Assembly: GCF_013204795.1 (NCBI RefSeq)
Contig: NZ_JABMKW010000020.1
Location: forward strand, 992,001-1,056,000
Length of the DNA: 64,000 nt
From: Pedobacter panaciterrae
GTDB taxonomy: Bacteria > Bacteroidota > Bacteroidia > Sphingobacteriales > Sphingobacteriaceae
Direction: 5' to 3'
In this document: positions 32,815 to 41,182 of the stretch, one piece after another
How positions within the stretch are numbered: position 1 is the stretch's first letter
How the letters are laid out: the number at the start of each line of letters is the position of its first letter
The notes under the pieces: generated by a model
What the model saw: the letters and a program-made list of their open reading frames with translations, nothing else
Databases searched by the model: none
Told to the model about the DNA's origin: nothing
Position numbers and translations under genes: made by a program

Positions 32815-34182
32815 ATGAAAATCCGTAATAAACTAAGTCTCCTCTTCACCGCAATAATAGCAACCCTGCTGTTTGTTTTTGCAATGGCAGTATACCTATC
32901 CTACAGCCAAAACAGAGAAGACGAGTATTACAAGGAACTGCACAAAATTGCCATTACAAAGGTTAACCTGCTGCTCGATGCCAAAGTAGAGCCATCGGTT
33001 CTTCAACTCATCTACAGAAACTCACAAAATGTATTGTTTCAGGAAGAGGTGGCCATATACGATACCTCATTTCACCTTCTTTATCATGATGCTGTTGATA
33101 TAGACAAGGTAAAAGAAAACTCAAATATGATCCACAAGATCATAGCCGAAAAACAAATACAGTTCTATCAGGGAAAAATGCAGGTAATTGGCCTATTGTA
33201 CCAGCATAAAAATGGCAATTACGTAATTACCGCAGCAGCAACCGATCAGTATGGTTACGCCAAACTAACAAACCTGAAATACACATTAATTGTAGCCTTT
33301 TTCATCAGTATAATCCTCATTTACTTAGCCGGGCAGTACTTAGCCAGCAGGGCGTTAAAACCTGTTTCTGATATGGTAGATGAGGTGGAAGAAATAACGG
33401 CTACCAATCTCGATCTTCGCATTAACGAGGGCGGCGGCAAAGATGAAATTGCCGAACTGGCCGTTACTTTTAATGCAATGTTAAACCGATTAGAAAAGTC
33501 TTTCGATGCCCAAAAGGAGTTCGTATCCAATATTTCCCATGAACTGCGCACCCCGCTAACAGCAATGCTTGCCGAGCTTCAGCTTACTTTAGGTAAAGAA
33601 CGCCAAAATGCTGAGTATAAAGAATCAATACAGCATGCAATCAGCGATGCGCAAAAAGTAGTGCGCCTATCCAATAGCCTGCTCGACATGGCTAAGGCAA
33701 ACTACGACCATACCGAAATTACATTTAAAAAACTACGCCTCGATGAAGTTCTTCTGGATGCCAGAAACGATGTATTGCACACCTACCCCGATTATAAGGT
33801 AAACATCATATTCGAAAAAGAAATAGAAAACGACCATTCCATTTCCGTAAAAGGAAACGAATACCTGCTTAAAGTGGCCTTTATGAATCTGATAGAAAAT
33901 GGCTGTAAATTCTCTGCGCAACACGAATGTACCATTGCCATAACCTACCACATGGATCATACCATATTAAGATTTCAGGACAATGGAACAGGCATCTCTG
34001 CCGATACAGTTTCAAGAATATTTGAACCATTTTATCGGGGTCAGAATCAGGAATATGCAGCCGGAAACGGAATTGGACTATCCCTTACAAAAAAGATCAT
34101 AGACCTCCATCAGGGTACAATAACTGTAATTTCTGAACTGAACCAGGGCAGCGTATTTACCATCGAATTGAAGCATGCCTAA
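32815..34182 (+). CDS. Sensor histidine kinase
   Basis: This 455-residue protein has a first membrane helix (about residues 12-28) and a periplasmic sensor region to about 155. A second helix (LIVAFFISIILIYLAGQYLA) leads into HAMP, then HisKA with H242 in SNISHELRTPL and an ATPase domain with FMNLIENGCKFS and EYAAGNGIGLSL. It phosphorylates the regulator upstream. Its position before a P-type ATPase gene suggests sensing of Mg2+ or envelope state, like PhoQ-type systems, although the sensor domain shows no recognisable acidic patch. Confidence 0.92.
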   Translation: MKIRNKLSLLFTAIIATLLFVFAMAVYLSYSQNREDEYYKELHKIAITKVNLLLDAKVEPSVLQLIYRNSQNVLFQEEVAIYDTSFHLLYHDAVDIDKVKENSNMIHKIIAEKQIQFYQGKMQVIGLLYQHKNGNYVITAAATDQYGYAKLTNLKYTLIVAFFISIILIYLAGQYLASRALKPVSDMVDEVEEITATNLDLRINEGGGKDEIAELAVTFNAMLNRLEKSFDAQKEFVSNISHELRTPLTAMLAELQLTLGKERQNAEYKESIQHAISDAQKVVRLSNSLLDMAKANYDHTEITFKKLRLDEVLLDARNDVLHTYPDYKVNIIFEKEIENDHSISVKGNEYLLKVAFMNLIENGCKFSAQHECTIAITYHMDHTILRFQDNGTGISADTVSRIFEPFYRGQNQEYAAGNGIGLSLTKKIIDLHQGTITVISELNQGSVFTIELKHA

Positions 34183-34195
34183 GCAACCATTAAAA

Positions 34196-34265
34196 TTCTA
34201 ATGGTTTTCTAATAACATTCTAAAACTCCTCTAACCTTCCCTCCCAAGGGCTCTCAATACTTTTG
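34196..34265 (+). promoter_or_regulatory. Four 11-bp-spaced boxes plus TAnnTTTG element before the P-ATPase
   Basis: TTCTAA occurs at 34196, 34207 and 34218, and CTCTAA at 34229, so each starts exactly 11 bases after the previous one. TACTTTTG (34258-34265) matches the Bacteroidetes -7 element and lies 23 bases after the last box. No clear TTG-type -33 element is seen, so the promoter probably depends on an activator. Tandem boxes of one helical turn are the usual site of OmpR/PhoP-type regulators, and the regulator gene is the neighbour. Confidence 0.7.
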
Positions 34266-34306
34266 CGGCACATTAGAAATAAGTAGTAATCTTAAACTAT
34301 TATGCC

Positions 34307-36928
34307 ATGACATTACATGAGATCGCCGTAAAAGACACAAGCCAGTACCTTCAAATCCTGGACAGCAATGAAAACGGACTTCAAGCCTCAAACATCAGCG
34401 CCAGACAACGCCAGTTTGGGTTAAATGAGATAGAGCACGAAAAGCCGCCATTATGGTATAAACAGCTCTTTCATGCGTTTTTAAATCCCTTTATTGGAAT
34501 TTTAATTGTACTTGCTATAATTTCATTAATAATGGATGTAATTCTGGCCGATCCGGGTCAGGAAGAGTATAAAACTGTAATCGTGGTAAGCATTATGGTG
34601 ATGCTCAGCTCTCTGCTCAGGTTTACACAGGAATACCGCAGCAATAAAGCCGCTAACCAGCTAAAAAGCATGGTTAAAACCACTGCAACAGTTTTAAGAC
34701 AGCCCAGCGGAAAAACAGAAACAGATATTAAAGATCTGGTTCCGGGAGATATTGTTTTTATAAGCGCCGGAGACATGATCCCCGCTGACTGCAGGATCAT
34801 ACAATCTAAAGACCTGTTTATCAGCCAGTCCATATTAACCGGTGAATCCTTACCTGTAGAAAAAAGCAGCAATCCGCTTAAAACCACGGACAACAGATCA
34901 ACCCTCGACTTCGAAAATATTTGTTTTATGGGCACCAACGTGGTAAGCGGTACAGCAAAGGCTATTGTTGTAAACACCAGCAACCTAACCTATTTTGGAT
35001 CTATAGGCAAAGCAATTCTGGGCACACGCACCCAAACCAGTTTCGATAAAGGCGTAAACAAAGTGAGCTGGCTGCTTATCCGTTTTATGTTCATTATGGT
35101 TCCGCTGGTATTCTTTATCAACGGTTTAACTAAGGGCGACTGGATGCAAGCGCTTCTGTTCGGGATTTCTGTAGCTGTTGGCCTTACGCCGGAAATGCTT
35201 CCAATGATTGTTACTGCCAACCTTGCAAAAGGTGCAATAAACATGAGCAAGCGTAAAGTAATTGTAAAACGACTTAATGCCATACAAAACATAGGCGCTA
35301 TGGATGTGCTGTGCACCGACAAAACAGGCACCCTTACAATGGACAAAATTATACTGGAGCGTCATCTTAACGTATTTGGAAAGGACGACGACGAGGTGCT
35401 AAAATGGGCTTATTTGAACAGCTATCATCAAACCGGATTAAAAAACCTGCTTGATATTGCCATTCTGGAACATGCAGAATTAAAAGATTTCATTAAAACA
35501 GATAACTATCAAAAGATTGATGAAATACCTTTCGATTTTAACCGCAGAAGGCTAAGCGTTATACTCGGTACAGATACCGGCAAACACTTACTGATTTGCA
35601 AAGGAGCCGTAGAAGAAATGCTGGACCTGTGCAGCCATGCCTTTGACCCTGGCGAAGACAAGCAGCTTCACATAGAGAACGATGCCATTGTTCCAATGGA
35701 TCAAAAAATGAGACAGGCTATAATAGACACCTCCAGAAAGTTAAACGAAGAGGGATTAAGGGTGTTACTGGTTGCCATTAAAGAATACGAACCACGCCCG
35801 CTCAACTACGCCGTTGCCGATGAATGTAATATGGTTTTAACCGGTTTTATAGGCTTCCTGGATCCGGCAAAACCATCGGCCAAGCCATCAATAGCAGCGC
35901 TTCAAAAACTAGGTGTAAACATTAGAGTACTAACAGGCGATAATGAAATTGTAACCAAAAAAATATGCCGCGACGTGGGTATACCGATAAACAGTATCCT
36001 GCTGGGCAATCAGATCGAAATCATGAGCGATGAGGAAATCATCAATCAAATTGATGACATCAGCATTATGGCCAAGCTTAGTCCAATGCAAAAATCACGC
36101 ATTGTAAAATTACTACAGTTTAAAGGCCATACCGTAGGTTTTATGGGCGATGGGATTAACGACGCGCCTGCTCTTCGCAATGCGGATGTTGGAATATCTG
36201 TTGATACAGCAGTAGATATTGCTAAAGAAAGTGCCGATATCATTTTATTGAAGAAAGATCTGATGGTTTTAAGACAAGGCGTAATTTATGGTCGCCGCAC
36301 TTTTGGCAACATCATTAAATATATAAAAATGACTGCCAGCAGCAATTTCGGCAATATGTTTAGCGTATTGGGTGCCAGTGCATTGCTCCCTTTCCTACCC
36401 ATGCTACCTATCCATCTGCTGGTACAAAACCTGCTATATGATGTTTCTCAGATTTCTATTCCGTGGGACAGTATGGACAAAGAATTTATTGAAAAACCTC
36501 AAAAATGGAGTGCCAGGGGGATTAGCAAATTCATGATTTTTATAGGCCCTATTAGTTCGATTTTTGATTATGCAACCTTCGCGGTTATGTATTATGTTTT
36601 TTCAGCAAACACCATTGAAAAGCAAACGCTGTTTCAAAGCGGCTGGTTTATAGAAGGATTGTTATCGCAAACACTGATTGTTCACATGATCAGGACAAGA
36701 AAAATACCTTTTATACAAAGCTGGGCAACGGCTCCGGTAACAGCACTTACATCATTGGTAATGGTTATTGGCATATGCATTCCATTTTCGCCACTTGCCG
36801 AAAGTTTAAAAATGCAGGCACTGCCATTAGTTTATTTCCCATGGCTTATTGGAATACTGATAAGTTATTGTCTGCTTACCCAATTGGTAAAAGTTTGGTT
36901 CATTAAAAAATTCAATCAGTGGCTATAA
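34307..36928 (+). CDS. mgtA: Mg2+-transporting-type P-type ATPase (MgtA/MgtB-like)
   Basis: This 873-residue P3-type ATPase has the cation-ATPase N-terminal domain, the actuator motif LTGESLPVEK and the phosphorylated Asp D338 in CTDKTGTLTMD. It also has the nucleotide-binding KGAVEEML, the hinge GDGINDAPALRNADVGIS, and ten predicted helices with GLTPEMLPMIV in the fourth. This last motif and the overall length fit Mg2+ importers. It would import Mg2+ with the gradient and ATP. The two-component genes lie 124 bases upstream across the boxes, which suggests they control it. Confidence 0.9.
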   Translation: MTLHEIAVKDTSQYLQILDSNENGLQASNISARQRQFGLNEIEHEKPPLWYKQLFHAFLNPFIGILIVLAIISLIMDVILADPGQEEYKTVIVVSIMVMLSSLLRFTQEYRSNKAANQLKSMVKTTATVLRQPSGKTETDIKDLVPGDIVFISAGDMIPADCRIIQSKDLFISQSILTGESLPVEKSSNPLKTTDNRSTLDFENICFMGTNVVSGTAKAIVVNTSNLTYFGSIGKAILGTRTQTSFDKGVNKVSWLLIRFMFIMVPLVFFINGLTKGDWMQALLFGISVAVGLTPEMLPMIVTANLAKGAINMSKRKVIVKRLNAIQNIGAMDVLCTDKTGTLTMDKIILERHLNVFGKDDDEVLKWAYLNSYHQTGLKNLLDIAILEHAELKDFIKTDNYQKIDEIPFDFNRRRLSVILGTDTGKHLLICKGAVEEMLDLCSHAFDPGEDKQLHIENDAIVPMDQKMRQAIIDTSRKLNEEGLRVLLVAIKEYEPRPLNYAVADECNMVLTGFIGFLDPAKPSAKPSIAALQKLGVNIRVLTGDNEIVTKKICRDVGIPINSILLGNQIEIMSDEEIINQIDDISIMAKLSPMQKSRIVKLLQFKGHTVGFMGDGINDAPALRNADVGISVDTAVDIAKESADIILLKKDLMVLRQGVIYGRRTFGNIIKYIKMTASSNFGNMFSVLGASALLPFLPMLPIHLLVQNLLYDVSQISIPWDSMDKEFIEKPQKWSARGISKFMIFIGPISSIFDYATFAVMYYVFSANTIEKQTLFQSGWFIEGLLSQTLIVHMIRTRKIPFIQSWATAPVTALTSLVMVIGICIPFSPLAESLKMQALPLVYFPWLIGILISYCLLTQLVKVWFIKKFNQWL

Positions 36929-36939
36929 TTCGAAAAGAG

Positions 36940-37404
36940 ATGAAAACAAAAAACAAATTAAATTACACACTCGGTTGCATCATAAGTGTAAGTTTATACG
37001 CTTGTAAATCTTTAGAAACCAATGGTGGTTTAACAACAAATATTATTTCTGTTCCTTGTAAAATCAGGCCTTCGGTTAAAGGTGTTCCGGAGCAGTTAAA
37101 TACAAATTTTAGTGCGGCCTTGTACCTTGGCAGTAGAAAAGAAGACGCAAAGAATGGGTTTAGTTACGGTGCTTTCAGCGGTCTTAGTGCCATAACTGTA
37201 AATCCTCATGTTATGGAAGATAAGATTGATTACGAATATGATGGGCTTGCCTTAAGTAATGGCATTGCCGGAATATACGACAATAAGAAAATCAATATAG
37301 GCCTTGCCTTGGGCATCGACATGCTAACTGATAAAAACAGGGCAAACTGGATATATCAAGGCAAGCCCTGGATAGGGATCCTGTTTGGGATTACACTAAA
37401 TTAA
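36940..37404 (+). CDS. Hypothetical surface lipoprotein, LA_2272-like tail
   Basis: The ATG at 36940 follows a GAAAAGAG ribosome-binding site and gives a lipoprotein signal ending LYAC (Cys about 21). The 154-residue product ends with alternating glycine/hydrophobic strands (KINIGLALGIDML and GIAGIYDN), similar in flavour to the surface-repeat proteins further right. No family is assigned with confidence. It lies 11 bases after the ATPase stop and is probably co-transcribed, which suggests an envelope role in the same response. Confidence 0.65.
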   Translation: MKTKNKLNYTLGCIISVSLYACKSLETNGGLTTNIISVPCKIRPSVKGVPEQLNTNFSAALYLGSRKEDAKNGFSYGAFSGLSAITVNPHVMEDKIDYEYDGLALSNGIAGIYDNKKINIGLALGIDMLTDKNRANWIYQGKPWIGILFGITLN

Positions 37405-37431
37405 TTCCTAACGCATTTATGTACACACCGG

Positions 37432-37507
37432 GAGCAATTGCTTAACAATTGCTCAGGATCATCTTCGGGGTTCGTTCGGTTGCAACCGAATCAACCCCGA
37501 AGATGAT
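37432..37507. repeat. Nested palindromes after the ATPase operon
   Basis: GAGCAATTG...CAATTGCTC (37432-37454) is followed by a long hairpin of ATCATCTTCGGGGTT / AACCCCGAAGATGAT arms (37458-37507). Its loop is itself palindromic (TTCGGTTGCAACCGAA). The gap between the genes (37405-37561) holds only this. It may act as a terminator or be another repeat family. Confidence 0.75.
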
Positions 37508-37561
37508 GCGACGTAACTGCGAACCAATCACGAGAGCAATAGCTAAGCAGGTGCTCAGCTA

Positions 37562-38128
37562 TTAGTTCAATTTATCAAGGGGTTTTCTGTTTTTAACGGC
37601 TGAAGCTTTGTATTTGCTCGGAGAAAGTCCTGTTAATGACTTAAACTGTGCCGACAAGTGGGCGCTGCTGCTATATCCCATTTTAAAGGATATTTCATTC
37701 AGGTTCAATTCGCCGTACTCTAACAGTTCTTTTACTTTTTCTACTTTTTGCTGGATGATGTATTTCTCGATGGTTAATCCCTCTGATTCTGAAAACAATC
37801 TACTCAGGTAATTATAGTCTTTATTTAATTTATCGGCTACCAGATGCATCAGACTTTGATTAATCTCGCCCAGATCTGAATAGTGAACTAAATTGATTAC
37901 TTCGTTCTTAATCTGCTCTACCAACTGGTTTTTTTCCTTTTCAATAAGTTCAAAACCTAAAGCCTGAAATTCGAAAGCAATATCTTTCAATTGTTCCTGA
38001 TTGGGATCCGGAGCAACTTCTACTTTACCTAAGGTTATTTGTTTAACCGAAAAACCAAGGTTCTGCAACCGCTCATTCACGATCATAATACAGCGGTCGC
38101 AAACCATATTTTTTACATATAAAGTCAT
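37562..38128 (-). CDS. AraC regulator with N-terminal heavy-metal-like domain
   Basis: This 188-residue protein starts with a short alpha/beta domain carrying NMVCDRC (C10, C13), like the CxxC copper-binding loop of HMA domains. An AraC-type DNA-binding domain follows from about residue 90, containing NQSLMHLVADKLNKDYNYLSRLF and LNEISFKMGYSSSAHLSAQF. It lies directly before the CopZ-like and CopA genes, on the same strand and in the order ATPase, CopZ, regulator. It should sense copper through the cysteine pair and control copA expression. Confidence 0.87.
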   Translation of the reverse strand: MTLYVKNMVCDRCIMIVNERLQNLGFSVKQITLGKVEVAPDPNQEQLKDIAFEFQALGFELIEKEKNQLVEQIKNEVINLVHYSDLGEINQSLMHLVADKLNKDYNYLSRLFSESEGLTIEKYIIQQKVEKVKELLEYGELNLNEISFKMGYSSSAHLSAQFKSLTGLSPSKYKASAVKNRKPLDKLN

Positions 38129-38144
38129 ATCTAATCAACTAGTA

Positions 38145-38357
38145 TCATACTTCTTCGGCTTTGTAACCGGCTTTTTCTAAGGTACCAATTATTTCTGTTG
38201 CTTTAAGCTCATCCTCGGCCTCCACTTTTAAAATTTTATCCGGGTTTTCAAGATCTACTTCCCAGTTTTCTATGGTATTTAAGCCGTTTAAATGAGGCGT
38301 TACGGTTGCAATACAACCTGTGCATTTAATATTTGTTTTGAATTTTAAAGTTTGCAT
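38145..38357 (-). CDS. Heavy-metal-associated domain protein (CopZ-like copper chaperone)
   Basis: This 70-residue HMA-fold protein has the CxxC metal site in NIKCTGC (C12, C15), followed by the typical helix and strands (TVTPHLNGLNTIENWEVDLE). It probably carries Cu(I) between CopA and other targets in the cytoplasm. It lies 16 bases before the AraC gene and shares its strand with CopA, so the three form a copper set. Confidence 0.9.
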   Translation of the reverse strand: MQTLKFKTNIKCTGCIATVTPHLNGLNTIENWEVDLENPDKILKVEAEDELKATEIIGTLEKAGYKAEEV

Positions 38358-38451
38358 TTTTTTTGAGTTTAATTGTTGTTATTATGTTATGTTTTGAATT
38401 GTTGTTGTTGTTGTAATGGTACTATGCCAGTCATTCGGCTAACACACTCGT

Positions 38452-38539
38452 CGTCATCCCGAGGAACCGAGGGATCTCTTGGTTAGGCTAGTTTGCTTCA
38501 AGGCTACTTCAAGAGATCTCTCCTATCGTCGAGATGACG
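38452..38539. repeat. Palindromic dispersed repeat, element B (hybrid arms)
   Basis: The right arm (38513-38539) is identical to that of element A. The left arm (38452-38478, CGTCATCCCGAGGAACCGAG then GGATCTC) belongs to a different arm type, so only the ends pair. It lies 26 bases after the CopA stop. Confidence 0.75.
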
Positions 38540-38565
38540 ATCGAGCTACATGACGAGCGCATCCA

Positions 38566-40797
38566 TTACAACTTCGCAAATTTCAATCTTAAGCTATTAC
38601 TTACTACCGATATAGAACTTAACGCCATAGCCGCACCGGCAATCATTGGGTTCAATAAAAACCCATTAACCGGGTACAATACCCCTGCAGCAATTGGAAT
38701 TCCTATCAGGTTGTAAATAAACGCCCAGAACAAGTTTTGTTTAATAGTTCTAACAGTTTTCTTAGACAATTTTAACGCCTTTGGCACCTGCAAAAGATCT
38801 GAAGATATCAGCGTGATCTTTGCCACATCTATGGCAATATCAGAACCCCTGCCCATTGCGATCGACACGTTTGATTGTGCCAATGCCTGGCTGTCGTTTA
38901 TACCATCGCCTATCATGGCAACCACCTTGCCTTCAGCCTGTAGTTTTTTAACAAACTCAGCCTTATCAGATGGCAATACTTCTGCTACAAAGTTTTCTAT
39001 ACCAGCTGCAGCAGCCACCGCAGCAGCAGTTTCCTTATTATCACCGGTAAGCATATAAACCTCAATGCCCTGCTTAATAAGTTTTGAAACCGCCTCTTTT
39101 GAGCCTTGTTTTATCTGATCAGCAATTGATACTACTGCCAGCACCTGCGTTTCATTGGCAAAATAAATTACCGTTTGGGCCTGATCTTGTAATACTTTAG
39201 CCTGATCTTTCAATTCACTGGATATTACCTGATTATGATCAGTTAATATTTTATGGCTTCCGGCCCAGTACTTCTTACCGCTGTAAACTGCGGATACCCC
39301 TTTCCCGGTTAAACTATCGAAATCTGTAATGCCTGCAGGTTTTACACCATCCTTTTTAAGGTGATTAAAAATTGCTTCGGCCAATGGGTGTTCCGAGCTT
39401 TGTTCCATAGCAGCAAACACCTGTTTTAACACATCTGCATTTTCTGGTAAAGTACTGGCCCAGTGTATAGAAGTAACTTCTGGTTTACCCTCTGTAATGG
39501 TTCCGGTTTTATCTAAAACAATGGCGTTTACTTTGTAGCCAAGCTCAAGCGCTTCGGCATCTTTAATTAAAATACCGCTCTCTGCACCTTTGCCTATTCC
39601 AACCATAATTGCTGTTGGTGTTGCCAGTCCTAACGCACAAGGACAAGCAATCACCAATACAGTAACCATAGCCAGTAACCCTTGCGTAAAGGCATGTTCG
39701 CCGCCAAATAACAGCCACACACCCAGCGTAATTATAGCAATCAGCATCACTATAGGTACAAATATCCCGGCTACCTTATCAACCAGTTTCTGAACCGGTG
39801 CTTTAGAGCCCTGGGCTTCCTGTACCAGCTGAATAATATGTGCCAGCATGGTTTCGCTGCCCACTTTTTCGGCTATAAAGCGGAAACTTCCCTTTTGATT
39901 AATGGTACCTGCAAAAACGTTATCGTCCTTTTGTTTAGAAACCGCGACAGGTTCACCGGTAATCATGCTTTCATCTACAAATGAATTTCCTTCGTAAATC
40001 TTGCCATCCACCGGGATTTTTTCTCCTGACCTGACCAGTAGTTTATCGCCCGCTTTTACATCCGCAACCTCTATTTCTTTTTCTCCCTCATCCGTAATCA
40101 GCATCACCGTTTTTGGCTGTAACCCAATCAGTTTCTTAATGGCAGATGAAGTATTGGATTTAGCACGTTCTTCGAGTAGTTTACCAAGCATGATAAACAC
40201 AATAACTACCGCAGCAGCTTCGTAATAAACATGTGGATGCAAGCCTCTTTGGTGCCAAAATTCAGGATAAAAGGTATTAAACACACTGAAAATAAAGGCG
40301 ATACCGGTACTTAATGCCACCAGCGTATCCATATTTGCCCTGCTGTGTTTTGCTTGTTTAAAGGCGTTTATAAAGAAGTTTTTACCGAAGTAAAAAACTA
40401 CCGGGGCAGATAATACCAGCATAATGTAATTGGCATAAGGCATATCCATAAAAAGCATGCCTATTACTACTACAGGTATGGTTAATATTCCTGCGGCAAT
40501 TATTCTCTTTTTTAACGCTTTATAATTGTCGGCCTGTACTTGCTCTTGTTTTTCGTTTCCTTTCTCAGTATCCAGAATTAAGTCGTAGCCTATGGATTGA
40601 ACAACCTTTTGCATTCCCTCTGGTTGGATCACCCCTGCATCATAGGTTACTTTTACCTTTTGGGTAGCATAATTTACTTCAGCTTGTTTTACACCGGTTT
40701 GTGCGCCTATCATAGATTCTACACTTACCGCACAACTGGCACAAGTCATCCCCAGGACGGGAAAAGAAGTGGTTTCTATATTTTCTTGTAATGCCAT
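38566..40797 (-). CDS. copA: Copper-exporting P-type ATPase CopA
   Basis: The ATG at 40797 is chosen over a longer frame, because it begins before the N-terminal HMA domain with GMTCASC, while the longer start adds no family sequence. The 743-residue P1B ATPase has the metal-path motif CPCALGLATP, the phosphorylated Asp in LDKTGTITEGKPE, the SEHPLAEAI His-Pro pair of P1B pumps, and GDGINDSQALAQSNVSIAMG. It exports Cu(I) to the periplasm. Its promoter has a TACCTTTG element 22 bases upstream of the ATG. Confidence 0.95.
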   Translation of the reverse strand: MALQENIETTSFPVLGMTCASCAVSVESMIGAQTGVKQAEVNYATQKVKVTYDAGVIQPEGMQKVVQSIGYDLILDTEKGNEKQEQVQADNYKALKKRIIAAGILTIPVVVIGMLFMDMPYANYIMLVLSAPVVFYFGKNFFINAFKQAKHSRANMDTLVALSTGIAFIFSVFNTFYPEFWHQRGLHPHVYYEAAAVVIVFIMLGKLLEERAKSNTSSAIKKLIGLQPKTVMLITDEGEKEIEVADVKAGDKLLVRSGEKIPVDGKIYEGNSFVDESMITGEPVAVSKQKDDNVFAGTINQKGSFRFIAEKVGSETMLAHIIQLVQEAQGSKAPVQKLVDKVAGIFVPIVMLIAIITLGVWLLFGGEHAFTQGLLAMVTVLVIACPCALGLATPTAIMVGIGKGAESGILIKDAEALELGYKVNAIVLDKTGTITEGKPEVTSIHWASTLPENADVLKQVFAAMEQSSEHPLAEAIFNHLKKDGVKPAGITDFDSLTGKGVSAVYSGKKYWAGSHKILTDHNQVISSELKDQAKVLQDQAQTVIYFANETQVLAVVSIADQIKQGSKEAVSKLIKQGIEVYMLTGDNKETAAAVAAAAGIENFVAEVLPSDKAEFVKKLQAEGKVVAMIGDGINDSQALAQSNVSIAMGRGSDIAIDVAKITLISSDLLQVPKALKLSKKTVRTIKQNLFWAFIYNLIGIPIAAGVLYPVNGFLLNPMIAGAAMALSSISVVSNSLRLKFAKL

Positions 40798-40819
40798 AAT
40801 CTTTTTATTATTTACAATA

Positions 40820-40827
40820 CAAAGGTA
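40820..40827 (-). promoter_or_regulatory. TAnnTTTG promoter element of copA
   Basis: TACCTTTG on the minus strand matches the -7 consensus, 22 bases before the CopA ATG. Immediately upstream lies a C-rich stretch, CCCCTTCGAGCCCCTGCCAT, unusual in this AT-rich DNA and possibly an operator. Confidence 0.55.
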
Positions 40828-40961
40828 CCATGGCAGGGGCTCGAAGGGGTTACATAATATGGTAATTAGTTTATATAATTCTGCACCACACAAAAAGCAG
40901 CCTTAAACTACATTAATGTCAATCGAATTTCGTGTTTCATAATTAATAAAGAGTTTTATGT

Positions 40962-41147
40962 TTAATAAACCGTTTTAAACTTGCCAAATGTTACAGACAA
41001 AATTAAAAGCCCAAAGCCAATACCTACTAACGAACCTTTTAATAAATCAGACAATCCTACGTAACGAGAAATGATTTGTGTAATAGCAATTACAAACAAT
41101 CCAATTGACAATAGAATTAGTGCATTTCTTCTTGATATTCTTTTCAT
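40962..41147 (-). CDS. Small two-helix membrane protein
   Basis: This 61-residue protein starts with a basic stretch (MKRISRRNALILLSIGLFVI) and has two hydrophobic helices (about 9-24 and 38-52) joined by a polar loop. It lies 35 bases after the DUF3095 gene on the same strand and may be co-transcribed with it. No family is recognised. Such small proteins often stabilise larger membrane proteins, but no partner is evident. Confidence 0.6.
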   Translation of the reverse strand: MKRISRRNALILLSIGLFVIAITQIISRYVGLSDLLKGSLVGIGFGLLILSVTFGKFKTVY

Positions 41148-41182
41148 TTTGCTTCCTTTATCTATTTAAAATTACCATTTTA

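Noticed and set aside
34196-34234. Short periodic repeats considered as a CRISPR array or satellite
   Set aside because: Units of 11 bases with 6-base cores, four copies and no spacers fit regulator boxes, not CRISPR.
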